A stretch of 64,000 bases of DNA, from the NCBI RefSeq assembly GCF_003473485.1, contig NC_053044.1:53794091-53858090 (forward strand). The letters are read 5' to 3'. How positions within the stretch are numbered: the first letter of the stretch is position 1; every line of letters begins with the position of its first letter. Below the pieces are notes generated by a model. The model saw only the letters and a program-made list of their open reading frames with translations. It was not told where the DNA came from and searched no databases. The position numbers and the translations under genes are program-made. Shown here piece by piece: positions 12,501-23,704 of the stretch. This stretch comes from Medicago truncatula (lineage: Eukaryota > Streptophyta > Magnoliopsida > Fabales > Fabaceae).

Positions 12501-13382
12501 ACCAAGAGCAATCACACAAGTGAATTGGACCAATAAATCCAATGTTGTAAGCTTTTGGGTGAAGATGTGGTGTCCAACCCACTTGTGTGGTTGCTCTTAG
12601 TCAATGTGTGATGATCCAATCCAGTGAGGCTTGCCTTATGGCCCAACATCCTGGACCAATTAAACACTCAATAAACTAATAGCAATCCCAAAGCAAAATG
12701 CACCGTCAGAAACCATACTAAAAATCACATATTTGAATCCATTTTAATTTAAATTGGCAAAAAATGTAAAACAGAAAGATGCTAGAATTAAACTGTAGTC
12801 TGGAGTTGTGTAAAAATAGTATAAGATTAAATGTTCCAAGCTCTAATTGGTTATAGGCAATCATCCACTACACTAGATATCAATTCTATCATGCCCTCTT
12901 CACTATCAAAATTGAGCTAGAAAACCCTAAAATTAAACATATTGCATAACCTAGAAAACCTACATTGAACAGAAAACAAGAAGAAAAAGAGAGGAAAACG
13001 AAAAACCTACTTTGCGCATAGAATCAATTTTCTCGGGGCTACAATAATCAATGGTAACAGGATCGTCCTTGTTGAACCAAACCGCGGAAACAGAAGCGTG
13101 GCAACCTTGAGTAACCACACTGCCTAATGGCCAAGTATCGATTAGATCACGCCGGAGCACCACGTATTGGACCACAACATCGACGTTTTCCGGCGAATCA
13201 GTTGGTGTGGAGAGATTGGTGGAATCGGTGGCGGCGGGTTGACTCATTGAATTACGATTGAGCTGACTCGTCTTGTTTGAGAAAGAGGCCGCGTGTAAAG
13301 TGACACTAAACTTCGTTCTTGAGAAGGCGAGGTACGAACCGGAGGGGTTGAAGAGACGAAGCGTAGGAATGGTGTAGGCCAT
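9555..13382 (-). CDS. PTRHD1-like protein (peptidyl-tRNA hydrolase 2 fold)
   Basis: There are two coding exons, 13382-13011 and 9737-9555, giving 184 residues. The donor reads AAA|GTAGGT and the acceptor TTTTAG|GTC, and the join falls between MRK and VTLEVKG without a shift. Residues 68-184 match the PTRHD1 family: VVQYVVLRRDL, WPLGSVVTQGCHAS, then [20 protein letters not shown] and a C-terminal YFKKLKL. PTH2 enzymes release peptides from peptidyl-tRNA; PTRHD1 relatives lack part of the lysine-rich active site, so activity here is uncertain. The first 45 residues are rich in Ser, Thr and Arg and look like an organelle transit peptide. A second ATG at residue 46 (MSQPAATDS) would make a shorter form. 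An ATG further upstream (13448) is open but not favoured. The 3273-base intron holds several transposons. Confidence 0.88.
10196..11383. mobile_element. hAT-type non-autonomous element with exact 8-bp target duplication
   Basis: The element begins TAGGGGTGGGCA and ends TGCCCACCCCTA, a perfect 12-base inverted repeat. GTTCCTTC flanks it on both sides (10188-10195 and 11384-11391), the 8-bp duplication expected for hAT. Sub-terminal repeats of AACCGAACC on one side and GGTTCGGTT on the other are typical of the group. Inside are many ACAGCTTATTTTA-like repeats (10395-10610) and a tandem duplication with a 114-base period (10957-11070 and 11071-11181). No transposase reading frame is seen. It sits in the PTRHD1-like intron. 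Confidence 0.92.
10957..11181. repeat. Tandem duplication, 114-base period, inside the hAT element
   Basis: The segment starting ATTTTATTTCATAACC at 10957 is repeated starting at 11071. The two copies are nearly identical (one visible T/C change near the end), so the duplication is much younger than most repeats in this window. Confidence 0.9.
11455..11850 (+). mobile_element. Ty1-copia reverse transcriptase fragment
   Basis: The plus strand reads LYGQTTP, then CFGRFRSIVQQYDMR. After a deletion it continues IVTGDEYDGMLELKQHLIQ and then YFLGIEIAQS, YAMDILGETGMLDCKPIDT and KLAPNQGD. These are the RT blocks that precede copia RNase H (YVDDxxxTG, YFLGIE, CKPxxT). The YVDD motif lies at the deletion and is lost, and a stop interrupts VKDLG*. 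It is a dead fragment inside the PTRHD1-like intron. Confidence 0.85.
12185..12648 (-). mobile_element. TRIM-like element with inverted arms and a tRNA-Met primer-site-like motif
   Basis: The two ends (TGTTGGGCC... and ...GGCCCAACA) are long inverted arms of about 120 bases sharing GGATTGGATCATCACA, AAGAGCAACCA and similar blocks. On the minus strand, 12648-12470 looks like a 179-base LTR (TGTTGG...CCAACA). One base later comes TAGTATCAGAGC (12468-12457), one mismatch from TGGTATCAGAGC, the usual plant primer-binding site complementary to initiator tRNA-Met. A second LTR would be expected in direct orientation, but the other arm is inverted, so the copy is rearranged or a fold-back derivative. 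Confidence 0.6.
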
Positions 13383-13473
13383 TGACAAACTGACACGTAC
13401 ACCGTAAACATTGTGGTATCTGAAATGTGAGAATTGTTGTTCACACATTTGGTTTGGCTGATAAACACGAGTA

Positions 13474-13724
13474 AATTACTCAAATGCCTCTCGGCAGTTA
13501 ATTGTCGAAATTTTAAAGAATCGGCTGCAGTTAACTGCCGAGGAATTTCAAACATGAAATTAAATAAGGAAATGCACATAAATTTTCCAGAAAGAAAATT
13601 AGAAAAAGAAATTATAAGATGAAAAAAAAAAATTGAGATTGTGATGAATGATACCGGTAAAAAAAATTGTTTTTTGTCCATGAAGTTATAAAGAATAAAG
13701 TGAGTCAAAGATTTTTGAGTAATT
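13474..13724. mobile_element. Small inverted-repeat element with CGGCAGTTAACTGCCG palindromes
   Basis: AATTACTCAAA at 13474-13484 pairs with TTTGAGTAATT at 13714-13724. Near the left end lie two palindromic blocks built on CGGCAGTTAA(C/T)TG(C/T)CG. The same palindromes mark both ends of the larger element at 23.7-26.5 kb. It lies about 90 bases upstream of the PTRHD1-like ATG and so probably inside its promoter. Confidence 0.5.
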
Positions 13725-13929
13725 AATTTTCCAAAAATTAGACTTAATTAAAAAAACACAATAACATTTAAGAAATTCTAATAAACACATATTTTGTTAA
13801 TTCAAAATAACACATTAGAACTTTTCTATGGTTAAATCTAATCAAAGATGCAACGTGAAAAAATTTAAAATAATAGGGATTGATTAAAAGATGGCAGGAA
13901 AACGAACAACAGCCAAAAATTTAAATTTA

Positions 13930-15200
13930 ATATAAAAATTAAACATCTACTCTTACATTGATCATCACATTTACATGTGTCTTGACATATACAATTGTAT
14001 CTAATATGAAACTTTAAATCACGATTGACACATTAACATATCTTTTTTAAGTGTGAGGCTTTTTGCGTCTGTTATTTGGTGACATAATCGAATAAAGTAA
14101 AACAGATGCATAACATGGTTAAATATGTGGATTGATGGTGATTTTATGGAGAAGTGTTTATGATTCTAACTTTCACGAAAAGAGAGAAATGAAATTAGAA
14201 AATGATAGAATATGAAAAAGTAATTTGAAAATGAGAGAAATGATAGGAAAAAAGCAGTGATTGTTTTGTCCGTGGAAACATTGAAAATAGAGCGAGTTAT
14301 TGGTAATTTTATGGTTTAGTTGAAGAAGTATTCATTCTACCCAAAAATTAAATAAACTCAATAAAAAAATGACACATGATTTTCGCTTTGTCAACTCAGC
14401 AAAAACATGCATTTTTTCATTGTTAGATCCCACCAAAAAGCAAAAGTGAAGGTATTTTACATAATAGAAGTTGGATAAAAACATTTGCATGAAAGTAAAT
14501 GACATCAAATAAACGTATATTTAATATAAAAAAAAAAAATTAAGCAAACGAATTTCAAAACATAACAAAACTATTAATCATGATGTTCAGAGTTCTTAGA
14601 GTGCCTACAATAGGTTTGATCATCGCATTTGACCAAGAAAAACCCCACACGTGAAATTCACACCACATCTAAATTCAAAACCTTAAGACATTGGATATAT
14701 GTTGCTCAATATCTACTCTTACATATAATGTATAAGTTTAAATGACACATGACACATTAACGTCTTTCCCTCAAGTGTTATCTACTCTTATTTGATTCAC
14801 AACTTCACCCAAAATCTTAAGACATTAGATACATGAGTCATCTCACTTATATGTTTCTCAACATCTACTATTGCATTCAATGTGTTATTTTAACTCACAC
14901 TTGACACATTAACATCTCTCTATTAAGCATGAAACTCTCTGTATCCCAAAAATGTTGAAGCAGATATGATATCACCATTGGGACTTATGGGGGAGCCAAC
15001 GCTTGTGTGAATCGTCACATTGCAGAAAGAGCAATCACACGAGTGATAATGATGTTACATCTTCATCCAAAATTTAAAGTATTAAGTATATGAGTTTATT
15101 TTCACTTATTTACTCTTCAACCTCTAATATTTTATCCAATATTGAGATTTAACATACATTCAATACATTACAATATTCTCTCCCTTAAGGATGACGAAAT
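13930..15200. repeat. Decayed copies of the 12.2 kb repeat family
   Basis: Phrases from the 12185-12648 element recur here in degraded form: GATCATCACATTT, CCAAAACCTTAAGACATTGGATATATG, GTTGCTCAA, GACACATTAACATCTCTC and CGTCACATTGCAGAAAGAGCAATCACACGAGTG. At least three partial copies can be made out (about 13950-14060, 14600-14960 and 15000-15190). No ends or coding sequence remain. Confidence 0.55.
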
Positions 15201-15814
15201 TCTAGCCCATGCTTGGCACGAGTGTCCATCCTAGTGTTTTAGCTAAAAAAAATTAGGTTATACCAACTTATTATAGGCTAAATTAAAGAGTGATTGAGGA
15301 GGTTTGTAAGATATTGGTTTTGAGTTATTTTGGTCACATTTCCTCAAAAAAAAAATATTTTGGTCACGTATAAATCATTTCATTAAGTTTGAGGTTTCAG
15401 ATTGGTCCTTTAAGTTATTTTGATCACATATAAGTCATTTAAGTTTGTAAACGTTTTCAATTTAGTGCTTATGCTAACCAAAACAATGATGTGACAGAAT
15501 GATTAAATTGAAAACTTTTACAAAGTTAAAGATTTATGTGTGGCAAAAATAACTTAGAGGATTAATTTGTAACAAACCTCAAACTTAAAGGACTTATGTG
15601 TAACCAAAATAACTTAAAAGATCAATTTATTACAAACATCAAACTTAAAGGACATCCGACATAATTTAGCCTTTATTTTATTTTTACAAAAACAACTTAT
15701 TTCATTTAAAAAAAATTAATTATTTTTCGTTTAATTAAAAATTATTTGACTAAAATAATTTAGAGAATATTGTTTATCTAAATTTCAAAAACAACTTGTT
15801 TAATTTTTTTATTT
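15201..15814. other. Spacer with direct-repeat debris
   Basis: No gene is seen. Phrases such as GGACTTATGTGT, AACTTAAAGGACTTATGTG and TTTTGGTCACGTATAA recur in both orientations between 15330 and 15650, the pattern of an old inverted-repeat element of the 'TTTAAGTTATTTTGGTCAC' kind. Confidence 0.4.
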
Positions 15815-15920
15815 TATCAAGTAGTCTAGCGGCTAGAGAAATTCATCTTAAAGGTGAATAAGTTTGTATCCGAGATTCGAACTCAGACACCTGCATATAA
15901 ATGCATATCCCTTACCAACT
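15815..15920 (+). mobile_element. tRNA-derived SINE fragment
   Basis: TAGTCTAGCGG at 15822-15832 fits the RNA polymerase III box A pattern (TRGYNNANNNG). GATTCGAACTC at 15874-15884 resembles box B (GGTTCGANTCC), 42 bases further on. The phrases GGCTAGAGAAATTCATC and AAAGGTGAATAAG are familiar from legume SINE-like repeats. The 3' boundary is not defined. Confidence 0.55.
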
Positions 15921-17421
15921 TGTTTAAATTTAAAATGATTGGAAAAAAAGAGAAAAATGAAATTGAAGAAATGACAATCCCCCACTCCGGCACTCCCCCA
16001 TAATAGAAATGTTTTTTTGTTACATATAGTTGGACATAACATCATATATCTATATGGATTTCCAGTTTTAAATTAATTATTTTTTCTCTTTCTTTAGATG
16101 TTTTTCTCTTTTTTTAATCCAATATCCACATAAAGAGATGTTTTTCTCCTCATAAGAGATGTTTTTCCCTTTTTTAAATGTGAATTTTTAACCTCTAAAC
16201 TGTTTAAAGAAAAAAACATATCACTCAAAAAAAAAGTACACACAATTCCTTAAAAAAAATAATACAAACACTAACAATAACAAAAAATAGTACAAACAAA
16301 TGTTCGGTGGGAGTGACAAATCAAATTTCAGTGTAGCAGCGGCCACTAGGCTGACAAACAAGATGCATCCCCCCTCCACCAAAATCATGTCAAATTCTTA
16401 TCCATTCTATCATCAACATGAGTATGGGAATCTTGAAACAGAAACTAGGTTCCACGTTTTTACTTGTCTTTTCTCATTTTCACTTTAATGCTTGAGTTTG
16501 GATTTTGGAATCAATATTATGTTGACCTTTATAAAACGACATATTTTTATCTTTTTTTAATGAGAAATACATTTTAACTTTGACATTTATATATGTTTTT
16601 TTTAGTTTCAACTCTAGCTTTTATTCTTGTATAAGCTTTTAATTTCTTTAAAGAAAGGTGAGTTCGAAAATATATATTTCTTCTGAGTGCAAAAACGAAA
16701 AATACTTGTACCAAAATACTACCATTATATCAAGAAATGATCCTCATGACTTACGAAAAGTATCTTTTTAATGCATCGAAAAATTGTAGTATTTTATTAT
16801 CTAAAGAATAATTTTTTAATTTAAAATTCTTAAATAATAATCCGTGACATTCGTTACGAAGACACTTTTATTTTCCGTAATTTAAATGACATGTTAACAT
16901 TTTTTTTTTTTTGAGAAAAAAATGATATGTTAACATTATTAAGTGTTTATTTTATGATTTAACACCGAAAATAAAAATTAACACAATTGTTGATATTTGT
17001 AACTCTTATTATCATAAGTTATTATAATATTCATATTAATGAAACTCTAATCTATTTATCCTTCCTTTATTTTGTTATCTCCATCATTAACATATCATCT
17101 AGATTTTAGTTGGATTCTCCTTAAACAACTACGCCAGTCGCACTATTCCGTTGTTCAGTTCACAATAGTTTTGAGAACTTGTTTGCTTTGCTCTTTTATG
17201 ATCTATTCTTTTCTTTGTTTTGTGACCTTTTATGATTTATTCTACCGAAAGAGAGGGAAGGAAAAAAAAACTATAGTTGCATGTCGTCTGTATTTATTTA
17301 TTATTAGATTTGTTTCAAGTTTTTTTAAAACCCATTTCAATAAGTTGTTGAATGTATAATTGTAACTCACACATCCTTTAAAGTTTAAACTAATTTTTAG
17401 TGTGAGATTCAAATTCATTTA
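15921..17421. other. AT-rich spacer
   Basis: No supported gene. Short open frames at 16300-16488 and 17072-17359 have low-complexity or chance-like translations. GAGATGTTTTTCTC occurs three times near 16096-16170. Confidence 0.4.
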
Positions 17422-17692
17422 AAGGTTAAATATGTTTTTAATCCTTCTAAAATTATAAGTTTTCAAATTTAGTCCCTACAAAAAATTTATTCACTTTTAG
17501 TTCCTATTTGCATTTTATAGGGACTATTTTAGAGGACTAAAAATATCCATTTTTTGTAAAAAAAGTATTCAAAATAGGAACTAATTTTACAAACTACAAT
17601 ATTTTGGAAGACTAAAATTATCATTAAAATTTTATAGGGATTAAAGTAAAAAACTCATGATTTTATAGAGACTAAAAATATATTTAATCCTT
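17422..17692. mobile_element. MITE (AAGGTTAAATATGTTTTTA family)
   Basis: The left end AAAGGTTAAATATGTTTTTA pairs with the right end (reverse AAGGATTAAATATATTTTTA). The interior carries TTTAGTCCCTACAAAA, TAGGGACTATTTTAGAGGAC and ACAATATTTTGGAAGACTAAAATTATC. A clearly related copy is at 41175-41440, and a left-end fragment is at about 37703-37745. The family is widespread in legumes as far as I recall; the superfamily is not assigned. Confidence 0.65.
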
Positions 17693-17797
17693 CATTTAAT
17701 ATAGTATCTTAGATGCACATATGTTTAGATACCGCATTATTTAAGCTAGCTTTTGCGTTAGAGATCTAAATCTATTAAACAAATAATAATACCTACA

Positions 17798-17947
17798 TAC
17801 TCTTTTCGGTTAATATTATAAACAAAACTTCACATTTTAGATACATTGAATAATTAATGTATCTAATCTTTATTATAGGTTGTATACATTAATTATTCAA
17901 TATATCTAAAAAATAAATTTTGCTTATAATAGTGACCGGAGGAAGTA
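17798..17947. mobile_element. Stowaway-type MITE, 150 bases
   Basis: It starts TACTCTTTTCGGTTAATATT and ends ATAGTGACCGGAGGAAGTA. The interior folds through TACATTGAATAATTAATGTAT and its counterpart TACATTAATTATTCAATATAT. This gives a hairpin over almost the whole length, with TA at both outer ends. Confidence 0.75.
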
Positions 17948-19437
17948 TGATTTATAAGTACGCGGTTTAGGGGATCGAAGTTCAACGCGGGTGCTCTTAC
18001 AGGCACTCATAGGTGATTTATTTGGGGGTAACAACAACTGCACTTTGAGATGGATTGGGGCAGATAGTTGATGACATATGTATTAGGAAAATAGAGAAAT
18101 GATTCTTATTGATGAAAAGAGTGTTTACAATTCATATATATACAAGAATGAAGGTGCATAGTAAGTAAAACTATACTAGCAATTGAGCTGCAAGTATTCT
18201 TGTTCCTTAGCTTTCTTTCCTTCTTTCTCAACACACTCTGATAATATGCACAAGGATAAATAAATAAAAAAATTAAGTATGGTTTATTTTGCCTGTCTGC
18301 GGATCTCTGCTGTAACTCCACAAACACCTATATGGTTGTTTTTATCAAATAACAGAATTCATACTAATGCTATTTAAGGATGGAATGACTTGATTTTGCC
18401 TGTGTCAACCAGAAGAGGTCAAAGCCTTTTATCAGTGGCCTCTATGCTAATCTGTTTAGGTAAACAATTTGTACTTTTATTAGTGGCCTTGCTAATCTTT
18501 TTAACTAAATAATTTTGTATAAAAAATTTGATGTTGTCTATTTAAAAAAAAAGATTTGTATGAAGTATGAACTAAATATAGACGGTTCCTGTCTTTTTCA
18601 CTCCTAATTTAAACACTAATTTCTTTCACTAGAAAGATCTAATTTATCTAAATCATTTTAGTATTACTTGTAAAGAAAGATAATAGAAGAGATCCACATT
18701 CAGACTCCACATCTAATGGAGGAATACAAATGGATCTTACAAGAGATCTCTTCTCTTATATAGGATAGATAGGTTGAAAGGTCAGCATGACCCATGTTAT
18801 CCGTTAAGGCAAATAATCAAGTTATTATAGCTTAATACCAACCAACTAACTACTAAGAAACCCAAATAGCAAATACCTACCAAATTAGATTAACACTATT
18901 CTAATTCAACTTCAATTTTGAGTACAGACAAACGGGATCACAACTTGCTATATCATAATAGTAACTTCTTAATAAAGTCTTTCTTTTTCAAGCATCTGTA
19001 TCAATAGTCTAAACAAAGGATAGGATAAGATTTGTTCAAGATACTGCTAAGGAAAATGTTTGGTGACCATAATCACTCCCCACCTACCTATCTCATCACA
19101 CTTTGTCTCGACACAAACAAATTTTTGTTGTTTATATTTCGTTGCTATTTAATGTAACAATATCCACTTTGTGGAAAACAAATATCATCAAAAAAAGAAA
19201 CAAAAATAAATTGTCGATTATTATGAAGCTTTCATTACTTTGGTAGTCCCACAACAAGATATGCAGGGAATATACTTCCTTACTAGCAAATTTCATTTTT
19301 TAAGTCTTGGCCAAAAAATAAAAAGAAAGATACAAGTTGTTAATTATTCAATTCAGTAGTAACTTAGTAGTGAATACTATAAATTTTATTTCAACAACAA
19401 AAGAATAAAAAAAGAACTCTATGTTAATGTTAATTAG
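17948..19437. other. Spacer downstream of the OXS3-like gene
   Basis: No supported gene. Positions 18080-18145, read on the minus strand, resemble the end of a copia-type LTR (AATTGTAAACACTCTTTTCATCAATAAGAAT...), but without a partner this is only a suggestion. The last 100 bases probably hold the 3' UTR of the OXS3-like gene. Confidence 0.4.
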
Positions 19438-20253
19438 TTAATCATCATCTTCCTCATCATCATGTTCTTGTAGATCTGCAAGAGAATAACTCCTTGACTT
19501 GAAGCTTCTAAGTCTAAGTCTCATTTCAGCAGCATAGGATTCATGCATTCTACCATGACCAATCTGAACCTGGTCTTCTTGTTTCTTATCATCAGCCAAG
19601 GAATTAGAGGAAGATGAAGATGATGAACCAGATGGCATTTTTCTAGCCTTTTCCTCATCTTCATAATCATAATAAACATCATCATAATCATCACGATCCT
19701 CATTTACAGGCAAAAGTGGCATGGATTGAGGATTTGACCAAGAATAGAAAGATGATTTTCTTGAAAATTTGGATGCAATTAGAACCCTTCTTCTTTTGTT
19801 AAAAGGACTCTCTTGCTTTTGCAATTCATTCAAATTGCTTACTTGTGATAGATCTGTGAATGACTTTGATTTTCCTTCAAAATGACTCGATAATCCCCTC
19901 CTAATCAAATATCAAATACACCAAAATTAGAAAAGAGACTAATTAAACAAATAAATCAAAAACTTGGAACAACCCAAAAACAGAATGAAAAGGAGAGAGA
20001 AAAGAACAAACTTGATGGGGAGAGAGTCTTCTAAAGAATCCAACGAACCCAACCCATTTCTTCCTTTCAAGTTCAACTTGCTCTGTACTTCCTCATCGTT
20101 GTCACTGTCATCAGGAGTTCCGATCGACGATGAACTCTCCGGCTCCGATGAAACACCGCCGGTGAAGAAGAGGTGGCGACCGTCGGACTGGTTGGAAGGT
20201 GGCGGAGATGAAGGAACGTCAATGGTGAAAGTAGGACCCACAAAAACTTCCAT
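19438..20253 (-). CDS. OXIDATIVE STRESS 3 (OXS3)-like protein
   Basis: There are two exons, 20253-20012 and 19900-19438, separated by a 111-base intron (donor ATCAA|GTTTGT, acceptor GATTAG|GAG), giving 234 residues. The first exon begins [16 protein letters not shown] and is rich in Ser and Asp ([16 protein letters not shown]). Across the intron runs the conserved block [24 protein letters not shown], the GLS...GKSxSFTxL motif of plant OXS3-like proteins. Basic [16 protein letters not shown] may act as a nuclear signal, and the C-terminus is very acidic (DDEEDDD). OXS3 itself is a nuclear, chromatin-associated stress-tolerance factor; transfer of that role here is by similarity of the short motif only. 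The protein is otherwise mostly low complexity and likely disordered. Confidence 0.82.
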
Positions 20254-21130
20254 TTTTTTTCACCCAAAAAAAAAGGTAAAGAGTGATTTGGTTACTACCC
20301 TTGTCCTGTTCTTCTTCGCTTTGTCTTAGGTTTCCAAGTAAAAGGGGTGTTTGTCATCAATCTTCAGAACCAAACAGAAACAGGAACTCAACTATGTATG
20401 AATTAGATTTCTATTTGTAAACACTAAAAACGATGATGTTTTTTTTTTTATGTTGTTGTTCATCTATATCTATAATCATAAAGGAAGAAGGAAAATAGAG
20501 AAAGAGATGAGGAAAAAAAGAAGGAAATAAATGAAGTGTGTTGTTGTTGGTGAAAGAAGAATGATTATATAAATTAATAATTTTTAAATAAAATATATAT
20601 CTACGGATAAATACTAAAGAAAAAAATAATAAGAGAAATGAGGTGAGGTAGATAGAGGAGAGAGAGAAGGGTAGTTTGACACGTTGGGAATGACGTGGCA
20701 AGAACCTAGCCTGGATAGAATCCGTTTACCTAAATAAATAATAATGATGTTGATCATCATCATCATGGGTAAGGGTGTCTTACACTCTTACTAACTCTTA
20801 TCTCATTCATTCATATACTTATCCACACTCAAGTACGTGCTTCCTTATTTACCAAATTGATTTCAGGATATTTTATTGCTTTCTTCTTCATTTTTTGGTA
20901 GACATGTTCTTTTTTTTTCTTTGATCTACTTGGCAAAGATATTTCTTTCAGTTTTTTTGGGATATATATATATTTCATTGAGTTGATTGCTTAGTTATAT
21001 ATATATATTTTTTTAAATAGCTTAAAAAATACATACAAAGTGTATGTATTTATCAATGTGTATTTTATTGATATTTATTTTTTTTAAGTGGAATTTGCAT
21101 TGAGAAATGATGAAAAGTGAAATGTTTCAT
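20254..21130. other. Promoter and upstream region of the OXS3-like gene
   Basis: Directly upstream (higher coordinates) of the minus-strand OXS3-like ATG. ACGTGGCAAG (20693-20702) contains an ACGT core, and ATCATCATCATCATG marks a short triplet repeat at 20752-20766. A TA run is at 20963-21008. No gene is seen. Confidence 0.4.
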
Positions 21131-22203
21131 TAGGGCTGTGCATGGTCGGATATTTTGACCGACCAAACCATATCCATATATAAGTAATTTATATAGTTTT
21201 GGATTCCTAACCATAACCATATTTTATTGTAAACCGGTTATGAATATATAACTGTTGAAATTTGGGGTCTAACTCAACCTTACAAAACCGGCTTGTAAGG
21301 TGAAGATTGTCTCCTCTATATAAACTCTTATCAAGAGTCTTATCTATCTGATATGAGACTTGAGTTTTTCTCAATACGGTTCATAAATGGATATGTTTTG
21401 GTTTATAAAAATATCCGGATTTTTTTTAAATCTGGATTAAAAATTGATGATTTGTTTTTAAAAACAGGTTATTTCTCTTTTTAAACCAATTTTTAAGGCC
21501 AAATTTTGTAAAAAATAAAATAAAACGAAAACAACCAATTTAATAAAAAAAATCGGTTATTTTTGGACCTTTTTGTTCAGAATTCTATTTTTCAAAAATA
21601 TACTTATTCCAGCCAATCATTTAAAATATTTATTACTTATTCCTACTTTATTTTATTTTTCTAATGATGTACTCAGTGTATATGGAAACTACAAAAATCG
21701 AAACCTCTAACAGCTATAAAAACTACGATGCTTCTCTCACATGTTACTATTTTCCATTTCCATTTCTTAAATAATAAAGTATCGTGTTGTTTACTTGTGT
21801 TCCAGTGAATAAGTTAAAAATTAATTTCCACGAATTTAAAACTAGGACAGTGTCAAAGTATGTTAATTGTTAAGCAAGTGTAACAATAATACGAGTGACA
21901 ATGAAAAGTGTATCTACATGTCGGAAATTCATCATCGATTCAGGGAGAGAGGTGGAGAGAGGGTCTATGATTTAACAATGTATGGTTTAGTCAGAAAAGA
22001 AAAAGAAAAAAAAATGAAAAATAAATATGGTTACGGATATGGACATCGACATCCAATAAAAAAATTGGATTTATAAAAGTGGATGATTGACCATTTTAGA
22101 AGAAACCGGTTAATTATTTGTTTGTAAATATTCGATTATTTGAATATGATTTTGGATTTGGATATGACTTTCTCCATGTTACCGGATATTTTGCTCAACC
22201 TTA
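21131..22203. mobile_element. hAT-like non-autonomous element, 1.07 kb
   Basis: It begins TAGGGCTGTGCATGG and its right end in reverse reads TAAGGTTGAGCAAAATATCCGG. The flanks TGTTTCAT (21123-21130) and TGTTCCAC (22204-22211) match at six of eight positions, fitting an aged 8-bp duplication. GGTCGGATATTTTGACCGACC near the left end is a local palindrome. At about 21250-21400 lies CTAACTCAACCTTACAAAACCGGCTTGTAAGGTGAAGA..., a common legume LTR-type repeat, apparently nested. No transposase frame is seen. Confidence 0.65.
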
Positions 22204-22211
22204 TGTTCCAC

Positions 22212-23704
22212 TTTAGAAAAATCAAAAAATTGTTGTGTTTTTTTAAAAAAAAAATCTATTTTTAATTTTCTTAACTAGTAACACAACCCTTTAAATTTTC
22301 AGTATGTAGTCCCATAAAAAAAATTGATTTGTTAACTAAAAAAAAAAACTAAAACCTCAGAGGTTGTTAGCATTTTTCATTGAACAAGGAGACCTAGAAA
22401 GAGAGCAGTTACAACTTACAAGCCCTAAAATATCCCCTTCAGCCTATAAAAAAAAATTGAATCAGGTGGACTTTGCCATATTGGCCGACAGATATTCAAA
22501 ACTAAGGAATTTTATTATTAAATTAATAAAATGGTTATAAATAATATTAATAGGTAGGATGAGATGAAATGAATATGATAGGAGAAAATTGGGTCAACGT
22601 GAGTGATTGTTGTTCTTGCACTAAGCTATTTGCTATTTGCGATTGTAGAACAACCTTATCACTTTGGATAAAGTAAAGTAATTTAATCAAATCATGCACA
22701 CCATGTTTAGTGCTTGGATGATCCCATCTGATAAAGCCACTGGTTGCTCAGCAAGACAACTAGTGATTGTAAAACATGACGAAAGGAATGGTGTAGATAG
22801 AACTTTTTATGTGTATTCACATCACAAGTCTAGACAAATCAAATTAAAAAATTAATTATTTTAAACGAAGAGAATAATGTTCTTAAACTATATCAACTGG
22901 CCGTAGGTTGCGGTCTAAATTATATCAAAAAATTGTACGTTAATTATTCAATAATCAAAATCAAATCAAACACACATACTGTTATAATAACGATTTGCAA
23001 CGATCTTTTTGAAGGATTTTGGAATCCATTGAACAAGTCAATATACAAAATCATTATGTTATTAATTTATGTTCTTAGAAACTACATGTCTTAGAGATTT
23101 TGTTGAATTTTGTCTGAGAAATAAGTTCGAGTGTTTTTAGAATATTTCATACTGATAAAAGAGGATAAATGACTGCATTAAACTCTATATACAGAGTTTG
23201 TGAGAAATTAACTATCAATTGCCCAATAATAAAGTCCAACTAATCAAGTTTTAAGGAGCTATTTCATCATTTTCACTTAATTTGAATCATGAAATCCGAA
23301 ATATTGTAAGATGTTGAAGGATAAAAAGATGGTTTTAACATTTTTTTTTATACTGTTTAGATTATAAAATTTAAAATATTGTAAGACGCACGAGAAATTC
23401 CAAGAATGAAAAAGAAAATCTCCCCAAATTTTGAACCAAGTTAAACCAAGTAATGCACATGAGAATGGAAAATGGGTCACTTCTGTTCCTTGAAATTTTG
23501 AACTTTGATGTTCACATTTTTTAAAAAGTTGAAAAACACCAGTAGCAGAAATTAAGAGCATAGATGGCCTCATGACAAGAAAGCACACCAAATAAAATGT
23601 TACAAGGCAGATCAAAACATATATGTCTCTATCAAACAATCTTGATTTTTACGAAAAAAATATGCGCAAATAGTTTTTACATAGTCCAAAATCCAAATGA
23701 CATA
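22212..23704. other. AT-rich spacer
   Basis: I see no gene, RNA or defined element here. An open frame on the minus strand at 23277-23639 is hydrophobic, lacks recognisable motifs and uses AT-rich codons, so it is treated as chance. Confidence 0.4.
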
